Positions 23,701 through 34,570 of a stretch of 64,000 bases of DNA are shown one piece after another. The notes beneath the pieces are model-generated. The model saw only the letters and a program-made list of their open reading frames with translations. It made no database searches and was not told where the DNA came from. Source of the DNA: Burhinus oedicnemus (Eukaryota > Chordata > Aves > Charadriiformes > Burhinidae); the NCBI GenBank assembly GCA_008921705.1, contig VFFE01007070.1, positions 1,304-65,303 on the forward strand, written 5' to 3'. The position numbers and the translations under genes are program-made. Numbering within the stretch: the first letter of the stretch is position 1; the number at the start of each line of letters is the position of its first letter.

Positions 23701-26700
23701 AAAATGAGAATACGGAAAGGCTAGTTATAAACAGTAACTTTAAACAGAGATTTGAGGGAGGCAACCATTATTTTTGCTCTTGCCATTAACAGTGGTTTCC
23801 AGATTTCCTGTCAGTATGGGGATATGACATATATTAAATTAGCAAGTGCTTCTGGTTTGTGTGGAGGACATACTGCTGGGTTAAGAAGCTCATTAGCAAT
23901 ATTTGCTGAATTCATATTTATTCCCAGAATCAATACTTGTAATACACTAATTAAATCATCTGTTTAGGACAGCCCCATGCTGTAACAGAAGGAGTCCGTT
24001 CCCATCGTGACACATGCAATACAGCATTTAGCTCCCATTACTATTAATGAGCACTGCAGGCTTAATTCCTGATGTGAGTCTCTGAACAGGCATGCACACC
24101 CTCATCCATCTGCTGAATGTTTTAAGTGGTGCCTTTTCCAGCACTTAGGATGCGTCAGCCCCTCCAGCACCTTTGCTTTGGTGTCATGAATAGACTTCAC
24201 CAGCAGCTCCAAAACCACTGAAAGGCTCTTCATTATCTTGGTGGACTTTAGAAGAGGGCCCCGGGGGCCTTCACAAGGAAACCAAAGGGATAAGTTGGAT
24301 ATGATGGACCTGTGGAACTGCACAGAAGAGTGAGAGCATCCAGATTTCCCCACGTTCAAGGAGGCTGAGTCATTTCATGAGGAAAGTAGTGCTTCTGGTT
24401 ATTAGTTGTCTTGCCTTTAAGTTAAAATAATAGTGATTTTAACGATTGCCTATTCTCAGTACTCTTCATTGTATCATGAAACATTTTATGACTTTAATTT
24501 CTTTAATTGTACTAGGATAGAATTTCCTGCCCTGGAATTTGGCTGCTGAGCTCAGCCTTTTGTCAAGGGATTCTCACTGTTGGAAGAAGACATGCTCTGT
24601 TGTCTGCAAGTCCTAGCTTCCAGCTGCAGCTTTCCCTCCAAGGCATGGATTTCTGCAGCTCTCCTTCCAAAACCTGAACAGCAGCCACAAGGAACAGGTT
24701 CAGCTTTTAGAGGTTATTAATTCATCAGCTCCAATTGCCCCCTTGCTGAAATCCAAGAAATGGAGTCAAATCCTCTGCTGTAATTGGTAGAGGTTGGGTG
24801 TGCATGGAAATAGCCGTTGAGCTGATGCTTTCTTCTCCTACTGCAATTCCTTGCTCCCTTTTTGCCTTTGTCAAAGCAGGGAGGAGAGAATCTCTCCTTT
24901 ACAGAGTTTCGCATTTCACAGCTCCAAATTACTGCGGCAGGGGTGAGTGGCCTTTTGCTCCAGGACATGGCAGCTCCAGGCTTTCACTCATTATTAGTGC
25001 AGTTAAATCCCTGCCATGCCTAGACTTTATCCTACACTGGGACATTTGTGTTATAAAAGAAAATATATGTGGTTGGCATTTTGCTCATTAGTCCTTCTTC
25101 TCCATCTCTCTTTGTTTCTCCCACATGCTGAGACAGGCTCTTTGGGACTTCCTTCACTCTGGGACTTTCTGGAAACTGCTGTTCTTCTTGCTGAGTGCGT
25201 CTGGTGGATACGTTCCTTGAGCTCAGGAAACACCATGTACTGCTGTAGGTGCTTGGTCCAGGCAGTGAGCATGAGCTGAGCTGAGCTGATGTGGAAGTGG
25301 GTGCCTAAACAGTCAAGGATGGCACTTCCATGGTCGCAACATGTCTGAGAAATACTGACTGGCTACAGTGAGCACGTGGGGCCTCAGCAGGAGGGGATGG
25401 TGGTGGTGGGACTGGCCAGAAGAGGAGAGGGTTGGCTTGCGGGGATCTGTGAAACAGTGGGTTTCCGCTTAGACTAGGCATGGCATAGGCGAGATTTCTC
25501 CAGTGTTATCACAGGCATGTGGTTTCTTTTCTCCAGCTGGCCCAATTTAAATCAAGAGTAGCTTTAGGAGCCCTAGCGTGGGCTGTTCTGATGTAACAAT
25601 TGCAAAATCCACAACTTTTCAGTGACAGGCCAAGGAAAATTCTGTTAGGATTTTTCATCCTGCCTTTGTGCAGATTGCTAGAAAATCTGGAAAAAACAGG
25701 AACTCAGCTAGAAGAGGTACAAGTACTGGGGCTTTTGCTTGTTTTGGTTTGTGCAGTGCTGTTGTACGGGGGTGTCTGTGTGTATTTTTATGTACGTGCA
25801 CTGTGGTTGCTGTGCGTGCAATGCCCAACGCAGTCAGCCACAAAACCCATTGCATGTTAAACACAAAATCTACTGTTTCCTGAGCAATTTGATCACTGCC
25901 TTTGATCAACCTGTGCAACTGTCTCTCAGGCCAGTGAAGGAGCTGTGGGCACCTGGCCATATTCTTTCCTGGGATTGCTGGGATTTCTATGAAGTTCATC
26001 CTGAATATCCTGTTTCGCTGTGTTGAAGATGTATGAGACAATGAGTGCATTTTAGACATTTATTTACCTTGTTTTCATTGGTTGCTTTTTCTAATTCCAT
26101 CCTATTCTCCCTCCCTCTCTCCCTTCAGGTAATTCTTAATATTAAAAAAAAAAACCCAAACCAACCCTGCCTGATGCAATTTGAGGCAAGACAGGGACAT
26201 TTTATTAAGGACTGCAAAACACTTAGCGGCATGAGGGTTTTCATGTGTAATCAGATGCAGCAATTGGCTTGATTGCAATTGCTTCTGGGTCTGTTGCACA
26301 CAAGCACCTGATTAGATTTTAGCGGCGCTGCCAATTCTGGAGGAGCTTTCAGCCTTACGACGTGAATGGGCCTTGGGGAAATCATGTGCCTCGTCCTTAG
26401 TGCCACCACCTGGAGAAGGGAAAGATGGGACAGGCAAACGAGTTAGCAAGGACTTGCCCTCTAAAGAACTGTTGTCTTGGTGGGAAGAATGGATCAATTT
26501 CCAGCTCCTCTGCCTGCCCAGTTTAACACTGGGGAGTCCTTTCTTATTCTTCCTTCAGTTTCTCAGTGGTATTGGACAACTTTATGCCAGCCACCCCCTC
26601 CTTCATCTCAGAGCTCTATGGACTGTTGTGCAGCAGCTGTGTTCTGCTGTCCCACCCACCTCTTGGGAATGGGGATGAACATTGCTAGACAGGGAGGAAC

Positions 26701-28571
26701 CCTTTTCCTGGCCTTCTCTCTTCATGTGGATGGGTAGCAGGCAGCAGTGCCCACCTGGATGGAGGAGAAGGGAGCAGATGTGGCAGCATGGTGGCGTCAG
26801 ACAGCAGGCAAGGCTGGTAATGCTGAGTACTGAGTAACATTTCCTAACCATTCAGGGTCTTTTCGTTGTGATACCACCTATATTTACTATAGGTACTCAC
26901 CTGTATAGCCTCATTGTGAGGGCTGTGCTGTCCATTCTGACTATTTACAGTCCTAAAATGCAGAGGATATTGCACATCTCTTCCTCTGCCTGCTCAAAGT
27001 GAGCCTCTTGTTGATCTCAGCAGATCTGGAGCGCTTCAGCTCAGATGACAGAGGTGAGCATTTGAGAGGGTGCTGCATTGCTCCCAGTCACGGCGGAGCT
27101 GCATGTTACTGCAGCTATGGTGTGCAAGTGCCCAGGAATGGGACTGCGGAACATTGCCCCCACCCAGTCTGTTCTGGGGACTCCTGAGACACATGGCCAT
27201 GGGTGGCCCCAGTCATTTCAACTAGGGATTGGGAGAGCTTTTTGAAAAGGTGTTTTTTCAACTGTGAGGAAAATCAAGTTTTTGTTGAATGCTTTTGCTG
27301 TGGAAAATCCCAATTCTGAAATATCAGATTGATGAATAGTGACATCTTTGATCTAAACAAATGCTGATGTTCTTGGCATTTTTGAAATGTCAGTACAAAG
27401 CTAAAATCCTCTTATTTGACTCTTACCCACTAAAAAAAAAAAGATCTTCAAGTTGAAACAAAGTTTTCCTGTGAAAAATATCACCTGTAATTAAAATAAA
27501 AACCCAAACTCTTCTCTTTCATGAAAGAAGTATTTTATCAAAAGAATTCAACCCACTGTAGGGTGGTAACTTAAGTATTCTTCACATCAGCCACCACCCC
27601 AAGTGCTGTTTGAGTGAGCACAACTTCAACATCAGACTTTTTGTTGCCCTGGTGGAGATACCTGAAGAAGACCAGATTTTTACAGGTGAAATGCTCTGAA
27701 AATCGCCTGCCTTCTGGCTGTTTCGAGTTTGACATTCAGAAATACCCTGTGGCTCTGGAAACTCTTGATGATTTCCAGCCGCTTAGTCCCACTCTGGGAA
27801 CACATACATGCCCCTGCCAGTGAAACTGATGAGAATTTTGCCTGAAGAAAGTTTGCAGAATTGGACTCTGCTCCAATTTGGTTTTCATCATGTATAACAA
27901 AGTGCTTATTTACTTTTTTTCACTTTGCCCAGCTTGGACAATTAAACCCCTGAGTCATTTTGCTTTTATTTCAAATCAGTTGCATTCCCTGGTTCACTGA
28001 CTTGCCTGGAGTTTTATAATGCTCAGATACCAGAAGGGAAAAATGGCATTAAAACCCCTGAAGATGTTAAAATTCATATGTTTGGATTTACAGTGCTGCA
28101 GGGGCTATCCATTAATTTGATGAATTTCTTGATTTCTCTGTATGCGTATAAGTGTGTGTTCTTATTAACATTTTTAGCAGCAGTGAGATACGTTAATAGT
28201 CGTTCACCTCCTGAGAATAAAGCTGTATGATACAGCAGAGGCAGAAGGTGGTCTCAGCCCAGGGGACATTAGTGGAGACCATACAGCTGGGCAGCACAGA
28301 CAGCCCCAAACCTGGGACAGCAGGTGAGCCTTAGGGCAGCCCTGGCTGAGATGTGTTGGCAGAGCTACTTGTGGAGAAATCGTTGCCCACATCTAGGGCT
28401 GGAGGTCTGTCTCAGGCAGGTGATATATGCATCTCATTCTCATTAACAGAAATAAGTGAGTGAAAATTAAAGCTTTTGTTGGCTGGAAGCACTTCTCCTT
28501 GGATTGGATTTAGCACCTGGTGACAAGGGGCATGGCAATGCTTCATACTTTCCCCGCTGCGCTGTCTGCAT
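23701..28571. other. Non-coding sequence, no recognisable element
   Basis: The longest frames are 134 codons on the minus strand (25,655-26,059) and 101 codons on the plus strand (26,373-26,678). Both overlap frames in other phases. Minor features are GAGCT repeated near 25,272-25,290, a G-rich GGGGATGGTGGTGGTGGGAC string at about 25,395-25,414, and an A-run at about 26,143-26,155. Confidence 0.5.
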
Positions 28572-28607
28572 CTGAGGAGGGCTTTAGCACTGAGGAGGGC
28601 TTTAGCA
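28572..28607 (+). repeat. Exact tandem duplication, 2 x 18 bp
   Basis: CTGAGGAGGGCTTTAGCA occurs twice, head to tail, at 28,572-28,589 and 28,590-28,607, with no mismatch. A degenerate partial third copy (CTCAGCGAGGGC) follows. The identity of the two copies points to a recent slippage or duplication event, possibly polymorphic. Confidence 0.9.
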
Positions 28608-28612
28608 CTCAG

Positions 28613-30538
28613 CGAGGGCACATGGCCTCTTTCTTTCCACGGCTGGGAACACTTTCAACACAATTTGGTTTTGTTGCATTCAACCAGGAAGATCTGTGGA
28701 CTTTTAACCGGAGAAGAGTTTGCCAGAAACATGCACACAGGTGGATGTCAGAATACAAGGATGGATTAGGTGCTCACAGCTTTATAAATCAAAAGCTTTT
28801 CCAAACAGCTGCAATTTTTTGACTCCTAAACATTTCCCACGGAGATGAAGAGACCCTCTGAAATTCTGCATCTGTGGGTTACTGTACAGTACACATGGTC
28901 TTCTTTTGCTTAGCCTCCTTTCACAGATGCTTAAGGATGAACCTTGGGATGACTGTGGATAGCTTTCAGCTTTCATAGATGGAGATAAGACTTAAAAATG
29001 AACCCTTCCCAATAAGAAGCAAAAGGCAATAAAATATTCCTCAATCTTTATATTTTTTTTTTCCAAATCCCATATGTTTGTTGGTTTTGCTTCCTCTGTT
29101 TGCAAACTCAGATCTGGCAATGTTGTTTGAGGTTTGGCCCTTTCAACCCTTCCTACAGAAAGCAGAGACAGCTGTGATAGGAATGACAGCCAGCTTTCCA
29201 TGTCCAAAGAGATCAGGTGCTAACATAAATACTGCCATGTATTAACCTCTAGAGCACCTCTCCCCTGGGGGTGCAGTACTGATTTTGTTTCTTTTGGTTT
29301 CATCAGTTATGTATTTAAATAAATACTCTGGTTGAGGGGATGAGCTGTCCTGGGCCCAAATGTTGTACGAACTCTGAACTTGTGTAGAAGAGGCAGGGGC
29401 AGACAGGCATGGATTAGCAGAGACAGGCAAGGACCTCATGAGCCAGTCCTGAGTGTGAAAATAAGAGTTGTCATGGCGTATCAGAAGTTTATTAATTCAT
29501 AGGGATTATCCCTTCTTTTATCCTCCTAGGTGACATTCAGTGTGACACAGATTAGGCTAGAGGGTTCATAGGCAATTCTGTTCTCTTGTGTCTAAAACTA
29601 ACGCTGCTGTGAGACATCCATAGACACACCTTCCATCACCACTGGATTTTGAAGACAGGCTATGAGAAATTTTTCCCCTTTACAGGTTGAGGCCCACTTT
29701 TCTGGGGAATTTTGGAGAGGGTCTCAAGTCAGTTTGATTTAGGTAGCAATTTTAAGGTTGTTATTTCAGCATAACCTGTTACTGGAAGGATAGACTGCAA
29801 AGCCAAACCAAACCCCTGGGGAAGAAATAACCTTTGCACCCCCAAACCACAGGAACTCTAGCATGGCTGTGGGCTTTCATGCCATTCTGGGAAGCTCGCT
29901 CAGTTTGCTGGGTCGCACAAGTGTAGCTTCTGTCAACAGCTTTCAGCAACGGAGCTGAAAGGCAGGATCACTCCCTATGCATCACTACTGTCATGCCAAA
30001 GTACTCTACTCTTCCCCAGGAAGCACATTTCTTCTGCATCTCAAGAAAAAGCCACATTTTATCCACAGAGTGTTGTTGACCTTTTGACAAATAGCGAAGA
30101 GACGAGTCTTGGCTGAGGGACTTGCTGTGCTACATCAGGGGCAAAGCAAATAAACAGTCCCTGGCTCAGGGGAGACGCTGCACGTAGCATCCAAAGCCCG
30201 TGCAGTACAGTCATCCCCAGTTACCTGCAGTCATTTGCAGCCCGCTGCCTGCCCAGGTTACAAAAGAGTGGATAGTTCTTTATTCCTTTGATTTTTAGAG
30301 AGCTTTGCTTCAAATTCCTTGCTGTGAGCGCAGCACTGTAAGTATCTTGGTGAAAGCTGGGCTTACAAAATACTCCTTCCTCAGTGTGAGACACTTCATT
30401 AACTGCAGGGGAATGACGGGAATGGCACAGTGTAGATGAAGGGCAGGTCTGCGTTTCAGTGATGGGATTGCAATTAGCAGCTTCAACTGTCTGTAAGGAA
30501 GAAAGCTTGGCAGTCAGGATGTTTTCAGGGTTTGGTAT
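28613..30538. other. Non-coding sequence, no recognisable element
   Basis: Short frames only (71 codons or fewer between 28,992 and 29,439). There is a T-run at about 29,053-29,063. Nothing resembles a promoter or transposon. Confidence 0.55.
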
Positions 30539-30592
30539 TAGGAGGAAAAAAGCAAAAGAGAGAGAGAAAAAAAAGGAAGAAAAGGAAGAAGT
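30539..30592. repeat. Purine-rich (GA/A) tract
   Basis: About 54 nt of nearly pure purine on the plus strand (AAGAGAGAGAGAAAAAAAAG, then GAAGAAAAGGAAGAAG). It generates the Phe/Ser-rich stretch inside the 155-codon minus-strand frame at 30,221-30,688, which is therefore not credited as a gene. Confidence 0.85.
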
Positions 30593-30919
30593 CCAAGTCA
30601 CAAATATAATAGAAGAGAACATGAAGTCAGCATTTCCCGTCTTGTTGTTGTACAAGTCTTTTCTGTGTCTGACAGATAGCTGCTTCACAGCAGAAGTGAC
30701 CCATATTACTTCTCTATTGTTTAAACAAAGAAAGTCGCCAATTAAAATGACTTGAGTTTATTTCAGCACTTTGTGCTCTGGGAGCCTCATTGATTGGAAA
30801 GGAAGACACAGGGTTGTCTGCTCTGCTGTAAAGCAATACAGTCCTTTCAAGTACATCCTACTTGCCCAGCTTTTGTCAAAAAATGTATCAAATCACAGAT
30901 ATCAGACATATAGCAGAGA

Positions 30920-31150
30920 CTCAAGAGATCATCTAATCCATCCCTCCACCCCAGAGGCTGTTCAAGGGAGATGCTTTTCTTCGTGTTTCTTAAAACCCTT
31001 CTGCAAGAGTCATCACATTTTCCTGAGGTACCTAGTTCCTAATTCTCCTGATATCTAATTTAAATCTCCTTTGTTGTAGTTTAAGAGTTTACCACCACTG
31101 GTTTTGCTCTGTCCATAATGGGCACAAGGAGATGTCATATCATGTAACCA
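30920..31150 (-). mobile_element. Old CR1 LINE relic, minus strand
   Basis: On the plus strand the sequence follows the reverse-complement CR1 3' region in order: GAGATCATCTAATCCATCCC, then TTTCTTAAAACCCTTCTGCA, GAGTCATCACATTTTCCTGA, then CTGATATCTAATTTAAATCT and CCTTTGTTGTAGTTTAAGAG. These correspond to the familiar 'atcatctagtcca', 'ttcttaaaaacctcc..gatggagattccacaacctccc' and 'aatatctaatctaaatctcc..tgcagtttaag' blocks. Substitutions and indels are frequent and no ORF2 frame survives, so this copy is much older than those at 1-421 and 54.6-55.1 kb. Confidence 0.65.
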
Positions 31151-31164
31151 GGCAGATGTTGGGT

Positions 31165-31225
31165 GAACATCTTCCTGTTCAAAGCAGAGCTAACTCCAAT
31201 GTCAAAGCAAGGGGCTTTCTCTCCC
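31165..31225 (-). repeat. Possible second old CR1 fragment
   Basis: TGTTCAAAGCAGAGCTAACT, followed by CCAATGTCAAAGCAAGG, resembles the reverse-complement CR1 block 'tgctcaaagcagggctaactccaaagttagatcagg'. In a single minus-strand CR1 this block would come before, not after, the one at 31,040. If real, it is a separate insertion or a rearranged piece. Confidence 0.35.
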
Positions 31226-32607
31226 TCGGTGACAACTGTTAACTTATTTGAACACCATTACCAGATCTTCTCCCTTCTCCTCTAAGCAGTTTGGCACCAA
31301 TAATTTAATTTTTTTTCCATAGATCACATTTGCTAGACCATGTTTATTAGTTATTGCTGTGCTATTAGTCATAGCTGTATATCTGATGGATGCTTTCATA
31401 CCTACATGCGTGCAACCATACACAGACACATACATACACAGCTAATTTTGATGACTAGAGCAACAGGAGCAGAAGCCTTTCCTTGGCAAAATGATTTGGT
31501 AAAGTGAACTTAATTCTGCATGCTGGGAGTAACAGACTGACTTGTGCAATGTGAAGTGCAATGAAGCATTAAATGGCAATATGTTATTTGGCCACTAGAA
31601 GCATTTATATCTTGTAGTATGACGGATGTAACACAGTTATTTGTATGGCAACAGAGCATATGCTTGGCTTTAACTATTTCAGCAGTCCCTGTTGAAGGTA
31701 AGGGTCTCTCAAATCTTTCAGAGTGTATTTGTCTACTTGTCTGGCTGGGATTGCTGTGGCTTTGACCGTCAGCAAGATACTGCCATCCCAGCCAGCTCTT
31801 CAGCATCCCTATGCTCACTGATAAAGTGATTTTGAAGAAATGGACTATGAACAGGAGCTGGTCCTCTTTGCAGGATCATCAGCAAGGTTGCACTTCAGAG
31901 TCTGGCTGTGAGGAAGAAAGGATCACTTCTATATGTTGACTGGCATGGCTGTGTAAATATCTTGATGGAGAGGAGAACTGGTCCCTAGTAATCCAGCTGG
32001 TCATAGGTCTGAAAACTTGCAGAGCAAAGAAGAAAGGAAGCCAAACTGCAATGCTGGTTTATTTATCTGGGAGTTGCCTTATTTGCAAGAGCTTCTTTGC
32101 CCTGACTTGGCCCAGGAGCCATGCTACAATGCAACTACCTCTAAGAGATAACACTATTTTAATATTTGTATGTTTGTAGTGTCAAGGAAATCCAGGTATA
32201 GATAGGACTCCATTGTGTCAAGTGCTGTAGAAACTCAGAGCAGGGAATTTAGTGATCATGAACTAAAGCTAAATACAGGATAATAGAATGATACAGGGGG
32301 ACTTAGTACAATGAGGATATATATCTTGCAAAACAATGAAAACTGCTTAATGTTTGTGTAGTTTTAGGGAGTTGCTATGGCACAGGAGTGCTGTAAGAAA
32401 GACTCAAGGAAGGAAGATGAGGTAGCTTTCATAAATCAAGCCAATTCTGGTAGCTGCTCTGTAAGGAACATATTTGTCACAGTAAAGGTTGGATTTTAAA
32501 CAAGTTCAGACACAACTGATTTTACAGTTACTATGTCAATGATACGTGGGCTGGTGTTGTCATGCTTTTAACAGGTAGGTATTTTTACTTTTATTTTACT
32601 TGTTACG
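31226..32607. other. Non-coding sequence, no recognisable element
   Basis: A short CA-rich patch (ACACAGACACATACATACAC) lies at about 31,421-31,440. Minus-strand frames of 102 codons or fewer have no motif. No transposon was recognised. Confidence 0.55.
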
Positions 32608-32617
32608 TTGTTATTAG

Positions 32618-32820
32618 AAAGTGTTGATCAGGACAGTGATATTCTACCTGTAGCTAGTCCTGGGTCCCTGGGTACTTCTCAGACATCCCTGAAAAAGCAA
32701 CTAGAGAAAAGAAAGTTTATTAATGGTTGGCTTGAATCACTGCAGGGGGTTTCACATGCTGCCACTGGAATACTCCGAGACCACTGCAAATTGAAAGAGG
32801 TTGAAAAATCACTAGCATAG
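32618..32820 (+). other. Exon-like open segment, unassigned
   Basis: A T-rich run (TTTTACTTTTATTTTACTTG) ending in TTATTAG gives a good-looking splice acceptor at 32,611-32,617. It is followed by about 67 open codons ending at TAG (32,818-32,820). The translation is hydrophilic and protein-like (KKQLEKRKFINGWLESLQG, HCKLKEVEKSLA) and has no low-complexity bias. An AATAAA directly follows the stop. I recognise no family, no upstream exon with a matching donor was identified, and a chance open frame of this length is common. Treat as a hypothesis only. Confidence 0.15.
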
Positions 32821-32933
32821 AATAAATAAGCAGGAAAGAGTTGAACTTCTTGTTCTCGTTTACCCCAGCAGATGTTCAGTTGTCGAGGCATCAGAGCCAC
32901 CGGATGCTGGAACAGGCGTTTATGAATGACCTG

Positions 32934-33084
32934 CTATTCCGTATCGTCGCCTCTGGGGGTGCCACCAAGCTGGGCTGGAGGCGGCAGCAGCTGGTATGTC
33001 TCAGTGGGGTACTCCGAGTAATGGCTGTCATTTGCTGGACGGGTGGAAGTCATGGTGGTCTTCTGCTCAGTCACCACCTGGTCC
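32934..33084 (-). other. Exon-like open segment with coding-like GC3, unassigned
   Basis: On the minus strand, a possible acceptor (GTGGCATGTGACAG, intron AG at 33,085-33,086) precedes an open frame to a TAG at 32,934-32,936. The frame stays open back to 33,113, where a TGA lies just upstream. The translation contains VVTEQKTTMTSTRP, then SHYSEYPTETYQLLPPP and a GGTPRGDDTE end. It is polar, rich in Thr, Pro and Tyr, and would fit a cytoplasmic tail. About 60% of third codon positions after the internal Met are G or C, and CpGs are denser than in the flanks. The acceptor's pyrimidine tract is poor, and I do not recognise the protein. It could be a terminal exon, a retrocopy fragment or chance. 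Confidence 0.25.
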
Positions 33085-33113
33085 CTGTCACATGCCACAG
33101 AGATTGATACAAA

Positions 33114-34059
33114 TCAAACCCTCTCTGCAGTGGGGGCCTTGCGAAAACAAATTGATGTTTTAAAGCACAAGAAAGGAAGTGTCACAGATGCAGCCCTAAC
33201 AGTCTGCCAGTGAGCTGGGGGGTTGTCATGCTGCTTGGAATGAACTCTGAAGGAAGTAGTCAACAAGTGGGAACATTTCTGGGAGCATAACTGGAAGAGC
33301 AAAGTCCAAATCAAAGGCCAGGACAAGACAAAGTACACATCTTCCATTATTGTATATAGTGGCGGTGAGCTCTGGGCTGAAAAAACAGCTAGGGGAAGGG
33401 ATGGACTCTTCCTCTAAAGACATGCAAGCCAGGTGTCACCTAAGAAAGTAGCTTGTAGGGAACAACCATTTACAGGCTTCCAGGAGATAGGAGACCTTTG
33501 AGCTCAGTCACCCCTATCATGTGTCTTATTTTGAACTGGTAAACTTCGACAAGCAGGTGCATCAATGATATCTTCACCCTTTTTGCCGATGGCCTACATT
33601 TGCTTCTTTTCTTGTTTAGTAAAACCAGCCTTAAAATGTATCTGCATTGTTAAGGTTATTCTGTTGTAGCTGGTCTCAGCAGTGGCAGAGCAGAGAACCA
33701 ACAGAGTATTGGATGTTTACAATGCTTGGTGAAGTCAGGGCAGATATGGGTTCTTGTGCCCAGTATTAAGCAGTACATCCAGAACCTTTGTCTTCAAATG
33801 AAAAATAAAATTAATAGGGAAGCATACTCTATGGAGCACATTTTCCAGGACTCTCATTTTTATATGTGATGTCTGCTACCTGAAAACAAAATGCAAAGAT
33901 TGTCTTATCTCATCCCTGGAAGGAGATTAGTCAGCGCCTCTTATGGATTTTTCTACAAACACTAATGAAAGGGACAGGTACAGATGATTCAACAGCAACC
34001 AGATCTACATTCGTTTTAACCCTCTCTGCAAAAAAACAAAATAAAGCAGGAAAAATAAG
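33114..34059. other. Non-coding sequence, no recognisable element
   Basis: Two minus-strand frames (77 and 65 codons) overlap in different phases at 33,114-33,423 and have no motif. If the segment at 32,934-33,084 were a terminal exon, its upstream intron would begin here. Confidence 0.5.
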
Positions 34060-34570
34060 TAATTTCTATCTTGATCAATATGAATTATTAAAGTTCCCCA
34101 GTGCAAATCACTCATGGAGCATTAATTTTTATGCCAGTCAAGGAAAATTAAGTGGTCTAATCACATTACATGTTCACCATTACAGGAACCACAGAGCTTT
34201 TCCTGTATTTGGTTGGAGGCTATTCCATTTGGCTGGACTCTTTTGATACTGCTTTGCCTGTGTGTGCAATTAAATGACTTTTTTTTTTTATTAACCAGTT
34301 TTTACATTACACTCAGCGGCCCCGTCACACAACTAAATGACCCGTTTAACAAGCATGATAAAATCCTCATTAGGGCCTATTATAGGATTTAGTGGAATCT
34401 TCCTGCTTCACTACAGCACAAGCCTAATCTAATTAACTCCGCCACTTAATTCTCTCCCTCCCTCTTCTTGCTGTTTATTGGGCTTTTTGTGGAAAACAGA
34501 TCCAAGGAACACAATTAACGTAATTTATCCTGGAAAATCCCCAAACATTAGCAAGCTTCAAATGTAATTG
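34060..34570. promoter_or_regulatory. Candidate conserved non-coding element
   Basis: This 500-bp non-repetitive AT-rich block has many homeodomain-type cores and related strings: GGAGCATTAATTTTTATGCC, AAATTAAGTGGTCTAATCAC, GTGCAATTAAATGAC, CTAATCTAATTAACTCC, CCACTTAATTC, ACACAATTAACGTAATTTAT and AATGTAATTGG. One T-run at 34,280-34,290 interrupts it. The texture matches vertebrate developmental enhancers in gene deserts. Conservation is inferred, not shown. Confidence 0.35.

Noticed and set aside
30221..30688. 155-codon minus-strand open frame
   Set aside because: It is partly built from a purine tract (30,539-30,592) that gives a Phe/Ser-rich segment. The remainder has no motif.
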